From Rhodospirillales bacterium (lineage in GTDB: Bacteria > Pseudomonadota > Alphaproteobacteria > UBA8366 > Aestuariispiraceae): a stretch of DNA of 35,134 nucleotides. Position numbers and translations under genes: made by a program. Positions 8,587-17,903 of this stretch are shown one piece after another (the first letter of the stretch is position 1; the number at the start of each line of letters is the position of its first letter). Where the stretch lies: contig NZSA01000028.1 of the NCBI GenBank assembly GCA_002696645.1, positions 161,903-197,036 of the forward strand. The letters run 5' to 3'. A model generated the notes under the pieces. It ran no database searches and was not told the DNA's origin. It saw only the letters and a list, made by a program, of their open reading frames with translations.

Positions 8587-9378
8587 CTAGCGAATATCGG
8601 CAAGTTTGCTTCGAAGAAAGGTCTTTGCCCGTGGGTAAGCATTCTCAGTGAAATGAAAGATGTTTCCGGCGGCAACAGCGCTGGCCCCGGTATTTTCAAA
8701 GCAGCTTAAGAAATGCCGCTGATGCCCTGCACCGGAACAGGCAATGACAGGAATCGACACCGCATTGGCAACCCGGTCGATTGTTTCAAGATCATATCCC
8801 TGGGCGGATCCGTCTCTATCTATATCCGTCAGAAGAATTTCACCCGCACCCTGATCTTCAACAACGCGGACCCAATCCAACAACCGATGCTGTGTTCGCG
8901 TCTTTCCAAAATCTGTCCAGACGAACTGGTCATCATCCTGGGTTTTGTAGTCCACCGATGCAACAATCGCTTGACTGCCAAACACTTTGGCGCAGTCAGA
9001 AATCAACACCGGTTCCTTCAAGGCAGCACTATTAATGGTGACCTTATCCGCGCCATGCCGAATCCGCTGTGCAACCGCATCCACTGAATTAACACGTCCC
9101 CCAATCGTCAGGGGGATCCGGCAATCGACCGAAATCATTTGAATGAAATCCAGCAATGTAGAAACAGTCTTATGCCTGTAATCACTGCGGTGATGCTCAA
9201 ATGCTGTTTCCGCGCCCTTGCTGATGTCGATAACAATCAACTCATCCACGTCCCATTGTACCATCCGCTCAACATGAGACACTGGCTCACCAATAATCTG
9301 ATGGGTGCGGAATTCTTCAGACCGCACCATCCATCCATCTTTCAGGAATAGAACCGGAATCAGACGACGCTTTAACAT
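8587..9378 (-). CDS. HisF2/AglZ-type acetamidino-modification protein
   Basis: A HisF paralogue of about 263 residues. The first catalytic aspartate of histidine-pathway HisF is lost: the usual CLDVKDG motif reads VLFLKDG here, while the second is kept (SVDYK). The first phosphate loop is also altered (LTIGGRV). Such VL-LKDG HisF2 proteins accompany WbpG/PseA-type amidotransferases and HisH in LPS and flagellar sugar clusters. They form the ammonia-channelling synthase half and do not make imidazole glycerol phosphate. ATG at 9378 overlaps the hisH stop (ATGTTAA); a GTG three codons upstream is the alternative. The hisH partner directly precedes it, so the two probably form a heterodimer. Confidence 0.88.
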   Translation of the reverse strand: MLKRRLIPVLFLKDGWMVRSEEFRTHQIIGEPVSHVERMVQWDVDELIVIDISKGAETAFEHHRSDYRHKTVSTLLDFIQMISVDCRIPLTIGGRVNSVDAVAQRIRHGADKVTINSAALKEPVLISDCAKVFGSQAIVASVDYKTQDDDQFVWTDFGKTRTQHRLLDWVRVVEDQGAGEILLTDIDRDGSAQGYDLETIDRVANAVSIPVIACSGAGHQRHFLSCFENTGASAVAAGNIFHFTENAYPRAKTFLRSKLADIR

Positions 9379-10010
9379 GGTTGCCACGCCAGGAAATTGC
9401 GGATCAGCTGTTCCCCGACCCTGGAACTTTTTTCTGGATGAAACTGGACCCCAAGTACCGCCCCGTGACCGACAGCGGATGGAAATGCGTGCCCATACTG
9501 GGTTCGGGCCAGAACAACATTATCATCGCATTCTGCGGCATAGGAATGAACGAAGTAGAAGTCTGTCACACCGACATTTTCAAACAAAGGATGATTGCCT
9601 GAAGGTGTGACCGTGTTCCAACCGACATGCGGCAATCGCAGTGGGATTTGGCTATTGTCTTTTGTATCTTCCTTAAGTCGAACGACCCGACCGGGCAGCA
9701 GGCCAAGCCCTTTATGGGTTCCAAACTCTTCTGCTTCCTGAAATAGCATTTGCATGCCAACACAAATACCCAGCAAAGGAATCCCGCGATCAAGAACGGC
9801 TTCCTTAAGGGCACTATCAAGCCCCCGTGCCCGAAACTCCTGCAACGATTTCCCGATCGCACCAACGCCGGGGAAGATCACGCGATCAAACTGAAAATGC
9901 GTCAAATCTTCATGCGTTTCAACGACCTGGGCATTGCCGCCGCTGCGGCGAACGGAATTCAGAACCGACTGAACATTGCCAACGCCATAGTCAATCAGAG
10001 CCACTTTCAT
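9372..10010 (-). CDS. hisH: HisH-type glutamine amidotransferase subunit
   Basis: A class I glutaminase of 212 residues with a complete triad: Cys83 in GICVGMQMLF, His191 and Glu193 in VQFHPEKSS. The oxyanion strand is FPGVGAIG (46-53). It would hydrolyse glutamine and pass ammonia to its HisF partner. Because it overlaps the HisF2-type gene and follows the PseA/WbpG-type gene by 43 bp, the ammonia is most likely used to build an acetamidino group on a sugar; this matches the P. aeruginosa wbpG-hisH2-hisF2 arrangement. A housekeeping histidine role cannot be excluded by sequence of this subunit alone, but no other his gene is present. Confidence 0.92.
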   Translation of the reverse strand: MKVALIDYGVGNVQSVLNSVRRSGGNAQVVETHEDLTHFQFDRVIFPGVGAIGKSLQEFRARGLDSALKEAVLDRGIPLLGICVGMQMLFQEAEEFGTHKGLGLLPGRVVRLKEDTKDNSQIPLRLPHVGWNTVTPSGNHPLFENVGVTDFYFVHSYAAECDDNVVLARTQYGHAFPSAVGHGAVLGVQFHPEKSSRVGEQLIRNFLAWQPC

Positions 10011-10053
10011 AAAAGCGGACCAGGACCGTTTGCAGTCACATCAACCCGAAGTA

Positions 10054-11202
10054 TCATTCCGGGTCCCACAGATTTTGCTTATGCCATTCGCCAGCATCAT
10101 CCTGGACCCATACTTTTGAACTGCGAAAACCATTGGCGATTTCATCAAACCATTCTTCGTTTTTGCCAACATAGTCCAACCAGTAGTAAAGGTCAGAGGA
10201 TCGCACTGCGTCATACTTGCGAACGACTTCGACACCTTCTTCCCGTGTCATATATCCTGATCGGATATCCTTACAGGCATGGTCGGTTCCACGGCCATAT
10301 CCAAATTTTATGTATTTTAAGTAATCGTGAACGCCATTTTCATAGCGGTCATCAAGATTTGAGAAACGCCGGTATGTACGTTCGAAATCAACCGGATTCT
10401 CTTTCCAGCCGTATCGATCCTTTACCAATTGCGTATGCTTATTGGCGTCCCAGGGGTCATAATTTCCAATAAATATACCGCGCAACCCAACCCGGTTGAT
10501 TTCATCATCGGACGGATACTTGAAACACTCCAATTCATTCTCTGAAATTGGGTCTTCTTCGTCCCCCATCATATCGTACCAGTCATAGCCTCGGAGAAGC
10601 TGGTCCTTACGATACCGGGCAGTATACTCAACAAAGTCATTCATTGAATGCATTCCGCCGAGATCCGTCCAGCCATGCTCTCCCCAAAAGACCAATGGGA
10701 TGTTGTGCTGAACAGCTGTCTTCATAGGAATGGTCGCGATACCGGCATGATTTTGCCAGTTCATATCGCCCATCATACGGAAGGCCAATCGGTTCATTCT
10801 GATCAGAAGGTCAACTGAGGGAGATACCATAACATGATCCACATTGAAGACTTCCTTCATGCGCATCAGGTTTTCCCAACCCTGATCAAGATAGTTGTTC
10901 CCGTTGTAAGTAACCAGCAACGGGTTCAGTCCCAGCACTTCCTTGACGAAATGGACCTGAAAATAGCTGTCCTTACCCCCGGAAACGCCGATCACGCATT
11001 CATAACCTGAACTGCGACGATATGGTTCTATTTCTTCAAGTAACCATTCGACGCGTTCCGCCCAATTTATCTTTTTCTTTTGTGCATGAACCCGACACCC
11101 ACTGCACACGCCGGTCTCATCGATCACCAATGTTACGGCCGAGACGTTTGGATAAACACATTTGGAACAATACTGCACTTTTGGAATGTTTGGGACACTC
11201 AT
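10054..11202 (-). CDS. N-acetyl sugar amidotransferase (PseA/WbpG family)
   Basis: 382 residues. The N-terminus carries four cysteines (12, 15, 33, 36) in two CxxC pairs, probably zinc. The ATP-pyrophosphatase P-loop SGGKDS follows at residues 74-79. This combination is characteristic of the PseA/WbpG family, which adenylates an N-acetyl group on a sugar and replaces the oxygen with ammonia to give an acetamidino group. Ammonia would come from the HisH/HisF2 pair directly downstream. Start ATG at 11202 has AAGG five bases upstream. Candidate substrates are a CMP- or free nonulosonic acid (as for PseA) or a nucleotide sugar (as for WbpG). The nearby nonulosonic acid synthases favour the former, by inference. 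Confidence 0.92.
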   Translation of the reverse strand: MSVPNIPKVQYCSKCVYPNVSAVTLVIDETGVCSGCRVHAQKKKINWAERVEWLLEEIEPYRRSSGYECVIGVSGGKDSYFQVHFVKEVLGLNPLLVTYNGNNYLDQGWENLMRMKEVFNVDHVMVSPSVDLLIRMNRLAFRMMGDMNWQNHAGIATIPMKTAVQHNIPLVFWGEHGWTDLGGMHSMNDFVEYTARYRKDQLLRGYDWYDMMGDEEDPISENELECFKYPSDDEINRVGLRGIFIGNYDPWDANKHTQLVKDRYGWKENPVDFERTYRRFSNLDDRYENGVHDYLKYIKFGYGRGTDHACKDIRSGYMTREEGVEVVRKYDAVRSSDLYYWLDYVGKNEEWFDEIANGFRSSKVWVQDDAGEWHKQNLWDPE

Positions 11203-11268
11203 GTTACCTTACCCCGTTTTCAGAACTCTTTTTTGCGTAGCAGACCGACTGCGGGTTACCCCTTCGCC

Positions 11269-12285
11269 TTACTCTTCCAGCAGGTCCCAAGTAATAACAT
11301 CGTCTGCATCGATATCGGCTGCGGCCCGTTTTCCAATCACATTGGCGATATCTGCCGATTGAACACCAGTTCCGGGGCGTTTTACGCCCAGCATAGTCCT
11401 GGTAACGACCTCGCCCTTCTTAATTAGGCGCTCAGCAACCAGGCTGCGGCGGATCTGCATTACATGATCGGCACTTTCAACCGGTGCCTTCTTGTTTTTG
11501 CCAATCGACTCCCAGGCGACCATGACGTCCGCCACCAATCGTTTCATATCATCTGGATCCGCCGAAAGGGCGTGATCAGGTCCTTCCGCAGCGCGATCCA
11601 AGGTGAAATGCTTCTCAATGATATCTGCCCCCAAGGCGACAGCGGCCACTGCCGTTGCCGTGCCAAGCGTATGGTCGGAAAATCCGACAGGGCAATCAAA
11701 GGCGGCACGGATCGCAGCCATGCAGGCAAGGTTCGCTTCTTTCGGCTGTGTCGGATAATGCGACACACAATGTAGGACCGCCACGGGCAGCGCCGGTGAA
11801 ACAGCACGCATTTCCCCCAGCCCCCGGGCAATTTCTATCATCGTGGCACCACCAGAGGATAAAATAACCGGGCGATCAAGCGCTGCGACATGACGCAACA
11901 ATGGCAGATGTGTGATGTCCCCGGATGCTATTTTAAAAGCAGCCGCATTCAAATCATTCCACACATCAGCACTGGGCTCATCAAACACAGCGGAAAACAA
12001 TGTCACCCCCAGCGTGGCCGCGTGTTCCGACAAAGCCTTTAAGTCCTTCGGGGATAATTCCGCAGCCGCCAGCACATCAAAATAGGCGCTCTTACGGCTC
12101 AGAAAACAGCCCGTCTTGAAGGTTTGCAGCTTAACCGCATCGACGCCCGTCGCAGCCGCCACAGATATCATTTCGCGGGCGACATCAGCGCTTCCGCCGT
12201 GATTAATGCCAATTTCCGCGATCACATAGGGCGGATTGCCAGGGCCGATCTGACGGCCAGCAATTTCTAGTCCCAACTGCGGCAT
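11269..12285 (-). CDS. Second NeuB/SpsE-family nonulosonic acid synthase
   Basis: 338 residues with the NeuB TIM barrel (IAEIGINHGGS, KLQTFKTG, KIASGDITHL, LSSGGAT, HCVSHYPTQP, GFSDHTLG, EKHFTLDRAAEGPDH) and a C-terminal SAF domain with RPGTGVQS. It is a real paralogue of neuB at 1930-2943 and differs at many positions around the active site, e.g. NHGGS versus NHNGS and LSSGGAT versus LSTGMAT, so it may accept another sugar. AGGAG lies ten bases before the ATG and the gene follows the SpsF-type gene by 5 bp. The SpsF-SpsE pairing is the same as in spore-coat polysaccharide loci. PEP-dependent synthesis of a second nine-carbon acid is the likely role. Confidence 0.9.
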   Translation of the reverse strand: MPQLGLEIAGRQIGPGNPPYVIAEIGINHGGSADVAREMISVAAATGVDAVKLQTFKTGCFLSRKSAYFDVLAAAELSPKDLKALSEHAATLGVTLFSAVFDEPSADVWNDLNAAAFKIASGDITHLPLLRHVAALDRPVILSSGGATMIEIARGLGEMRAVSPALPVAVLHCVSHYPTQPKEANLACMAAIRAAFDCPVGFSDHTLGTATAVAAVALGADIIEKHFTLDRAAEGPDHALSADPDDMKRLVADVMVAWESIGKNKKAPVESADHVMQIRRSLVAERLIKKGEVVTRTMLGVKRPGTGVQSADIANVIGKRAAADIDADDVITWDLLEE

Positions 12286-12290
12286 GTCTT

Positions 12291-12992
12291 TTATTCTCCT
12301 GTGATGAAGGTGTAATCAGCGTTGAGACCGGCAATATCACTCATCCCAAAGGCAGGATTGCGATTGTAGAGTTTGTCAAATACGGGCGCCAAAAGCTGGT
12401 AGTCTTCTGGTGTATCGATGGTGAGCGAGGGGACGGCAAAAACAATATCCGAGACAATGGTGACCTGCGTATATGTATCTGGGGCCTGACGAATGTGCCA
12501 AGTGACATGTTCATGATCGTTAGGATCTGAACTTTCCAGACCCCTTTCAAGCGCATCCATACGAGCAACCTCTACATACAGCCCATAGGGATATCCTGAC
12601 TGTTGTATATTGCTTGCATAGACACAATCGGGGCCCGCATCCAGCAATCCTTGGACGACGCGATCAATCAGGGAACCGTCAACAAAGGGATTATCCCCAG
12701 TCAATCGCACGACAATATCAGACTGCCCCGCCGCCCCGATCATACGCGCCAGAACATCATCCTCAGATCCGCGATAGCAGTTATATCCCCTTGCTAAACA
12801 CATTTCCTGCACGGGATCGTCCTTAACCTCTGATGTCGTCGCGACAATAAGGGTATCAAGACAAGTTGCGCGACTGGCGCGCTCCACCAGCCGATGCAGC
12901 ATGGGAGCCCCAGCCAGAGGCATCAGAATTTTCCCTGGTAGACGTCTTGACCCCATGCGCGCTTGTATAACAACGGCGACTTTGTCAGGCAT
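12291..12992 (-). CDS. SpsF/NeuA-like cytidylyltransferase
   Basis: A cytidylyltransferase-family protein of 233 residues. VVIQARMGSRRLPGKIL is the nucleotide-binding loop, VRLTGDNPFVD holds the metal-binding Asp and TIDTPEDYQLL is the C-terminal Asp motif. The family includes CMP-nonulosonate and CMP-Kdo synthetases and SpsF. As the first gene of the operon, 5 bp before a NeuB paralogue, it probably activates the nonulosonic acid as CMP-sugar. The frame is open three codons further (TTG at 13001), but ATG at 12992 gives the normal N-terminus; neither has a clear ribosome site. Confidence 0.87.
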   Translation of the reverse strand: MPDKVAVVIQARMGSRRLPGKILMPLAGAPMLHRLVERASRATCLDTLIVATTSEVKDDPVQEMCLARGYNCYRGSEDDVLARMIGAAGQSDIVVRLTGDNPFVDGSLIDRVVQGLLDAGPDCVYASNIQQSGYPYGLYVEVARMDALERGLESSDPNDHEHVTWHIRQAPDTYTQVTIVSDIVFAVPSLTIDTPEDYQLLAPVFDKLYNRNPAFGMSDIAGLNADYTFITGE

Positions 12993-13052
12993 TAATACCA
13001 ACCAAGGGAGAGGGAGCGTCGTCTTGACACGGAAGCATTTATATAGCTACCG

Positions 13053-13079
13053 CACCGGAGGATCTTTAATCCTCTGGTG
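13053..13079. promoter_or_regulatory. 11-bp hairpin in the divergent intergenic region
   Basis: CACCGGAGGAT and ATCCTCTGGTG pair over eleven positions (one G-T wobble on the plus strand) around the loop CTTTA. The hairpin lies between the divergent SpsF-type operon and the aldo/keto reductase gene. No T-run follows on either strand, so it is not a standard terminator; it may be an operator or a leader structure. A TTGACA hexamer lies at 13024-13029, but no well-spaced -10 follows it. Confidence 0.45.
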
Positions 13080-13155
13080 TTGCTGATCCTTTAGAACAGG
13101 CTTCTGGTCGTGTCAACAATGATGAAGCATTGCCCCAACGGTCGCTTGGAGTATC

Positions 13156-14109
13156 GTGATCGATACGAAGAAATGTACTTTCTGGATGCATATGCTGAAT
13201 TCTGACCCGAATTTGTCCTTGATCACGCTTGGCACCGTCCAATTGGGGATGCCCTACGGGGTCGCCAATCTTCAGGGTCAACCAGATAAAGAGACAAGTT
13301 TTGCCGTCTTGGACGCAGCCTGCTCTTGCGGAATACGCGCCTTTGACACCGCGCGCGCATATGGCGAGTCAGAGTCGATTATTGGTGAGTGGTTAACGGA
13401 AAGGCCCCTTAAGGGAACCAACATTGCCCCGACTCTGATCTCAAAGATCCCAAAACTGCCCAAAGACTTTGGCAATGCCGCAGCCTGGGTGATTGAGAAT
13501 GCCAATAAATCTCTACAGACATTGCAGGTGACTCACATCTGGTGCTTCATGCTGCACAATGCGGATGACATCGAAAATGCATCCGTCAGAAAGGGTCTCG
13601 AGTCACTTCTGGAATCAGGGAAATGTTCAGCAATTGGCGTTTCTGTGTATGAACCAGATCAGATCAAGAATGCATTGAAGCACTTTCCGATCACCGCGGT
13701 TCAAATGCCAGGGAACCTTCTGGATTCACGCTTCAAACAGGCGGGCGCTGTCGAATTATGCAACAACCATGGCGTTTCGGTTTTTTGCAGAAGTGTCTTC
13801 CTTCAAGGGGTGCTTGCAATGCCCCCGGAACGCCTGCCCCAACGTTTTATGGATCTGTCTCCCATTCTGGCCAAATTGAACCATATGGCGGGTTCGTTGA
13901 ATATGTCAGTGCTCAGTTTGCTTATGAAAGCCGCGTTTGATGCGACAGGAGCAACCACACTTGTTTTGGGCGCAGAACGCCCGGAGCAGGTCATCGAATT
14001 TGCGCAAGCGGCAAAAACTGTGTCTCAATTGCCCGAAGAATATATTAAGTCACTGGATCCGTTTATCCGGCAATTGCCTGATTGCATTCGGGACCCCCGC
14101 CAATGGTGA
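13156..14109 (+). CDS. Aldo/keto reductase of a nonulosonic-acid cluster
   Basis: 317 residues from GTG. A (beta/alpha)8 NAD(P)H-dependent aldo/keto reductase with the complete catalytic tetrad: Asp64 and Tyr69 in AFDTARAYG, Lys97 in LISKIPKL and His134 in MLHNADD. LGTVQLGMPYGVAN near residues 25-38 is the opening strand typical of AKRs found beside SpsE/SpsF genes. GTG at 13156 has TTGGAG five bases upstream; ATG at 13192 would give an N-terminus closer to relatives, so the start is uncertain. It is divergent from the operon and could reduce a sugar intermediate or a keto-nonulosonate; the substrate is unknown. Confidence 0.85.
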   Translation: MIDTKKCTFWMHMLNSDPNLSLITLGTVQLGMPYGVANLQGQPDKETSFAVLDAACSCGIRAFDTARAYGESESIIGEWLTERPLKGTNIAPTLISKIPKLPKDFGNAAAWVIENANKSLQTLQVTHIWCFMLHNADDIENASVRKGLESLLESGKCSAIGVSVYEPDQIKNALKHFPITAVQMPGNLLDSRFKQAGAVELCNNHGVSVFCRSVFLQGVLAMPPERLPQRFMDLSPILAKLNHMAGSLNMSVLSLLMKAAFDATGATTLVLGAERPEQVIEFAQAAKTVSQLPEEYIKSLDPFIRQLPDCIRDPRQW

Positions 14110-14332
14110 TCTGGTCGCAGCAAATTAAGCAAATGGGCGTCCCGATCCCACCATCTGCCACGATTGTATTATCGGGAAGATCATTTCCCTGGCGCAACCA
14201 TATGAAAGATCAATAGTGATGGCGCGTAACAATACGGACCTGGTAAATGGCGCTGGACAGGGGCGCTGTGATACGTTAGTGAGCCTCTGTGTTTTGACAT
14301 TATAAAAATGTGATTAGGGAATTTGTACACAA

Positions 14333-15238
14333 ATGAATGATAGAATAACGCATCTTCGACGTCTGGAAGCAGAAAGTATCCATATTTTTCGCGAGGTTGC
14401 GGCCTCGTTTGAAAAGCCGGTGATGATGTATTCCATTGGCAAGGATTCGTCGGTGATGCTGCATCTGGCGATGAAGGCGTTCTATCCTTCCGTGCCCCCC
14501 TTTCCGATGTTGCACATTGATACGACCTGGAAATTTAAGGAAATGATCTCCTTCCGGGACCAGCGCGCTGCGGAATTGGGGATCGACCTGATAGTCCACA
14601 CCAACCCGGATGGGCTGCGCGATGGCGTTGGGCCGTTTAGCCATGGGTCATCCGTCCATACCGATGTGATGAAGACACAGGCCCTGAAACAGGCGCTGGA
14701 TCACTATAAGTTTGATTGTGCCATTGGCGGGGCCCGCCGGGATGAGGAAAAATCCCGCGCAAAAGAACGGGTCATGTCTTTCCGCAGCAAGGGTCATGTC
14801 TGGGACCCGAAAAACCAGCGCCCGGAATTGTGGTCGCTGTACAATACCCGCATTGCCCAGGGGGAAAGCGTGCGCGCCTTCCCCATTTCCAACTGGACAG
14901 AATTGGACATCTGGCAATATATCCATGCGGAAAGCATCCCGATCCCACCGCTTTATTTTGCAAAGGAACGCCCGGTCGTCCTGCGCGATGGGCAATGGAT
15001 CATGGTGGATGACGAGCGCCTGCCCCTGCGGGAGGGAGAGACCCCACAGCAAAAAATGGTCCGCTTCCGCACCCTGGGCTGCTATCCCCTGACCGCCGCG
15101 GTGGAGAGTCCCGCGGACACGCTGCAGGCCATTATCTCCGAAACCCTGATTTCCCGGACGTCTGAACGACAGGGCCGCATGATTGACCATGATCAGGCCG
15201 GATCGATGGAGAAGAAAAAGCGGGAGGGCTATTTCTGA
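14333..15238 (+). CDS. cysD: Sulfate adenylyltransferase subunit 2 (CysD)
   Basis: 301 residues, the usual length. The ATP-pyrophosphatase loop [14 protein letters not shown] is at about residues 31-44. [15 protein letters not shown] near 127-141 and LGCYPLT near 240 are family signatures. With CysN it forms ATP sulfurylase, making adenosine 5'-phosphosulfate from ATP and sulfate in the cytosol. Its stop (TGA) shares one base with the ATG of cysNC, so the two are translationally coupled. The 223-bp stretch upstream (14110-14332) holds a TTGACA at 14294-14299 but no well-spaced -10. The start has only a weak ribosome site (AGGGAA). Confidence 0.96.
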   Translation: MNDRITHLRRLEAESIHIFREVAASFEKPVMMYSIGKDSSVMLHLAMKAFYPSVPPFPMLHIDTTWKFKEMISFRDQRAAELGIDLIVHTNPDGLRDGVGPFSHGSSVHTDVMKTQALKQALDHYKFDCAIGGARRDEEKSRAKERVMSFRSKGHVWDPKNQRPELWSLYNTRIAQGESVRAFPISNWTELDIWQYIHAESIPIPPLYFAKERPVVLRDGQWIMVDDERLPLREGETPQQKMVRFRTLGCYPLTAAVESPADTLQAIISETLISRTSERQGRMIDHDQAGSMEKKKREGYF

Positions 15239-17145
15239 TGAGCGCTGACACCCCCGCGACCCTGACACCCGAAGACATTGATGCCTATCTGGCTGCACAG
15301 GAACAAAAAGACCTGTTGCGCTTCATTACCTGTGGATCCGTCGATGATGGGAAATCCACCCTGATCGGGCGTCTGCTGTATGATTCCAAATTGATATTCG
15401 AAGATCAATTGACCGCCCTAGAGGCAGACAGCAAACGCGACGGCACCGTCAAGGACGGTCTGGATTTCGCCCTTCTGGTCGATGGGTTACAGGCCGAACG
15501 GGAACAGGGCATCACCATTGACGTCGCCTATCGTTTCTTTGCCACCGACAAGCGCAAATTCATCGTCGCGGATACGCCAGGTCATGAGCAATATACCCGC
15601 AATATGGCGACGGGCGCATCCACCGCTTCGGCTGCCGTTATCCTGATCGATGCCAGGCGCGGGGTTCTGACCCAGACACGGCGCCATTCCTTCATCGTTT
15701 CCCTGTTGGGAATCAAAACAATCCTTCTGGCGGTCAACAAAATGGACCTGGTCAATTATGATCAGGATGTCTTTGACCGTATCGTTGCCGAATATCGGAG
15801 CTTCGCGGCCCAGCTGTCGGGGAACCAGACCATATCCGCCATCCCGCTATCCGCCCTGAAGGGCGATAATTTGATGACCCCCAGCACATCCATGCCCTGG
15901 TATGATGGTCCAACTCTACTGAACTGCCTGGAAAGTGCGCCGCTTCCGGAAGACCAGCCCGGCGGTTCCTTCCGGATGCCTGTACAATGGGTCAATCGGC
16001 CGAGTCTGGATTTCCGTGGGTTCAGTGGCACTGTTTCCGGTGGACCGGTGCACCAGGGTCAACATGTCATCGCCCTGCCCTCTGGCAAGCCAAGCACCAT
16101 AGCACGGATTGTCACATTGGATGGGGATCTGGATCGCGCCCAACCGGGTCAGGCGATCACCCTGACCTTGGCGGACGAGATTGATGTCAGCCGCGGTGAC
16201 ATCCTGTGCGATGCCGAACAGCCAGCCAGCGTTACGGATCAATTCGCCGCCCATGTCATTTGGATGGCCGATGCGCCCATGATCCCGGAGAGACAGTATA
16301 TCCTGAAGCTGGGGACCCAAACTGTCGGAGCCGCGATTACCGAGCTAAAGCACAAGATCAATGTGAACACGCTGGAACACAATGCCGCCAAGACATTGGA
16401 CCTGAATGAAGTTGCCCTGTGCAATCTGGCACTGGATCAGGCGATCACCTATGATCCCTATACCGATAATCCGCAGACCGGTGCTTTCATCCTGATCGAC
16501 CGCTATACCAATGCGACCGTTGGGGCGGGCATGATCAGTTTTGGTCTGCGCCGGGCAACCAATCTGGTCTGGCAGGAATTGGATGTCACAAAACAGGTGC
16601 GCGCAGAACTAAAGCGCCAGAAGCCTGCAATCCTGTGGTTCACAGGCCTGTCAGGCGCCGGGAAATCGACTGTCGCAAATCTGGTGGAAAAGCATCTGCT
16701 CGCGATTGGACGACACACCTATATTCTGGATGGGGACAATGTACGGCACGGCCTGAACAAGGATCTGGGCTTCACCGAAACCGACCGGGTGGAAAACATC
16801 CGCCGCGTTGCAGAAACGGCGAAACTGTTCGTGGATGCCGGCCTGATCACGCTTGTATCCTTCATCTCCCCCTTCCGCAGCGAACGGGATTTGGCCCGGG
16901 ATCTGGTCGAGGAAGATGAGTTCCTGGAAATTTTCGTCGACACCCCCCTGGCGGTCTGTGAAACCCGGGACCCGAAAGGCCTATATGCCAAGGCGCGAGC
17001 CGGTCAGATCAAGAATTTCACCGGGATCGATTCACCCTATGAAGCCCCTGTTAATCCAGAGCTTCGGCTGGACACAACCACCGGAACCCCTGCAGAACTG
17101 GCAGAACAGGTAATCGGCTTCCTGAAACAGAAGGGCTTTATCTAA
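15238..17145 (+). CDS. cysNC: Bifunctional sulfate adenylyltransferase subunit 1 / APS kinase (CysN-CysC, NodQ-like)
   Basis: 635 residues, fitting the NodQ/CysNC fusions. The N-terminal EF-Tu-like GTPase has GSVDDGKST (33-41), DTPGHEQY (from 112) and NKMD (167-170), followed by beta-barrel domains. From about residue 455 comes the APS kinase domain: P-loop GLSGAGKST (470-478), [10 protein letters not shown], and [10 protein letters not shown]. The protein therefore drives GTP-stimulated APS formation and then phosphorylates it to PAPS. PAPS can feed reductive assimilation or sulfation of glycans; the adjacent surface-sugar operon makes the second possible, but no sulfotransferase is in the window. 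Confidence 0.96.
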   Translation: MSADTPATLTPEDIDAYLAAQEQKDLLRFITCGSVDDGKSTLIGRLLYDSKLIFEDQLTALEADSKRDGTVKDGLDFALLVDGLQAEREQGITIDVAYRFFATDKRKFIVADTPGHEQYTRNMATGASTASAAVILIDARRGVLTQTRRHSFIVSLLGIKTILLAVNKMDLVNYDQDVFDRIVAEYRSFAAQLSGNQTISAIPLSALKGDNLMTPSTSMPWYDGPTLLNCLESAPLPEDQPGGSFRMPVQWVNRPSLDFRGFSGTVSGGPVHQGQHVIALPSGKPSTIARIVTLDGDLDRAQPGQAITLTLADEIDVSRGDILCDAEQPASVTDQFAAHVIWMADAPMIPERQYILKLGTQTVGAAITELKHKINVNTLEHNAAKTLDLNEVALCNLALDQAITYDPYTDNPQTGAFILIDRYTNATVGAGMISFGLRRATNLVWQELDVTKQVRAELKRQKPAILWFTGLSGAGKSTVANLVEKHLLAIGRHTYILDGDNVRHGLNKDLGFTETDRVENIRRVAETAKLFVDAGLITLVSFISPFRSERDLARDLVEEDEFLEIFVDTPLAVCETRDPKGLYAKARAGQIKNFTGIDSPYEAPVNPELRLDTTTGTPAELAEQVIGFLKQKGFI

Positions 17146-17168
17146 AAGCATCTTGCGGAGAGGTAAAA

Positions 17169-17840
17169 ATGGGAAGCACGATCACGCTTAGCGCCATTGA
17201 TGGGTTCACACTTAAAGCATACCGGGCGGATCCTGAAGGGGATGCTCGGGGCGGCATTGTGGTTATTCAAGAGATCTTTGGCGTGAACGATCATATTCGA
17301 TCCGTTGCCGATGGCTATGCGGCACAAGGCTATAGCGTTATAGCCCCTCAACTCTATGACCGATCCGCCCCCGATATAGAATTGGGTTACACTCAGGGGG
17401 ATGTCCAAAAGGGCCGCGACATTCGGGTTGAGATCGGGTTCGATAAACCGCTGTTGGATTTACAGGCTGCTGTTTCCTTGTTGAAATCAGAAGGGCTGGC
17501 TGTCGGTACCGTAGGATATTGTTATGGCGGTGCCCTGGCCTGGCGCAGTGCGGCCAAGCTGGATGGCCTGTCTGCGGCCATTGGATACTATGGCGGCGCC
17601 GCCACGTTTAAAGATGAAGCCCCTGAATGCCCTGTCCTTCTGCATTATGGCGAGAAGGACGCCATGATCCCCAGCACCGACGGCGCGATGCTGGCGGACC
17701 TGTATCCCAAGATGGTGGAGGCCTTTGTTTATCCAGCAGATCATGGGTTCAATTGCGACCAACGGGCCAGCTATGACGGGCCCAGCGCGGCCCTGGCCCT
17801 GGAACGCAGCCTATCCTTTTTTCAGGATTACATCGGTTAG
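17169..17840 (+). CDS. Dienelactone hydrolase-family protein
   Basis: 223 residues of alpha/beta hydrolase fold with the dienelactone hydrolase Cys-Asp-His triad: Cys118 in VGYCYGGA, Asp164 in YGEKDAMIP and His192 in PADHGFNCD. Glu35 in VIQEIFGVN is the residue that holds the nucleophile in the resting state in this family. No signal peptide. A good GGAGAGG ribosome site precedes the ATG and the gap from cysNC is only 23 bp, so it may be co-transcribed, although no functional link to sulfate activation is evident. The true substrate of these chromosomal paralogues is usually unknown. Confidence 0.9.
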   Translation: MGSTITLSAIDGFTLKAYRADPEGDARGGIVVIQEIFGVNDHIRSVADGYAAQGYSVIAPQLYDRSAPDIELGYTQGDVQKGRDIRVEIGFDKPLLDLQAAVSLLKSEGLAVGTVGYCYGGALAWRSAAKLDGLSAAIGYYGGAATFKDEAPECPVLLHYGEKDAMIPSTDGAMLADLYPKMVEAFVYPADHGFNCDQRASYDGPSAALALERSLSFFQDYIG

Positions 17841-17903
17841 GGTAATTTCAACTGAACTGAAGGTGTCCAAATCCTCTCTTCCCTTTAAGGTTAAACATGC
17901 GCA

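Noticed and set aside
8587..10010. Housekeeping hisHF of histidine biosynthesis
   Set aside because: HisF lacks the first catalytic Asp and the pair is embedded with a PseA/WbpG-type amidotransferase; no other his genes are present.
13024..13045. Sigma-70 promoter TTGACA...TATATA for the aldo/keto reductase
   Set aside because: The spacing between the two hexamers is only 10 bp, too short for a functional promoter.
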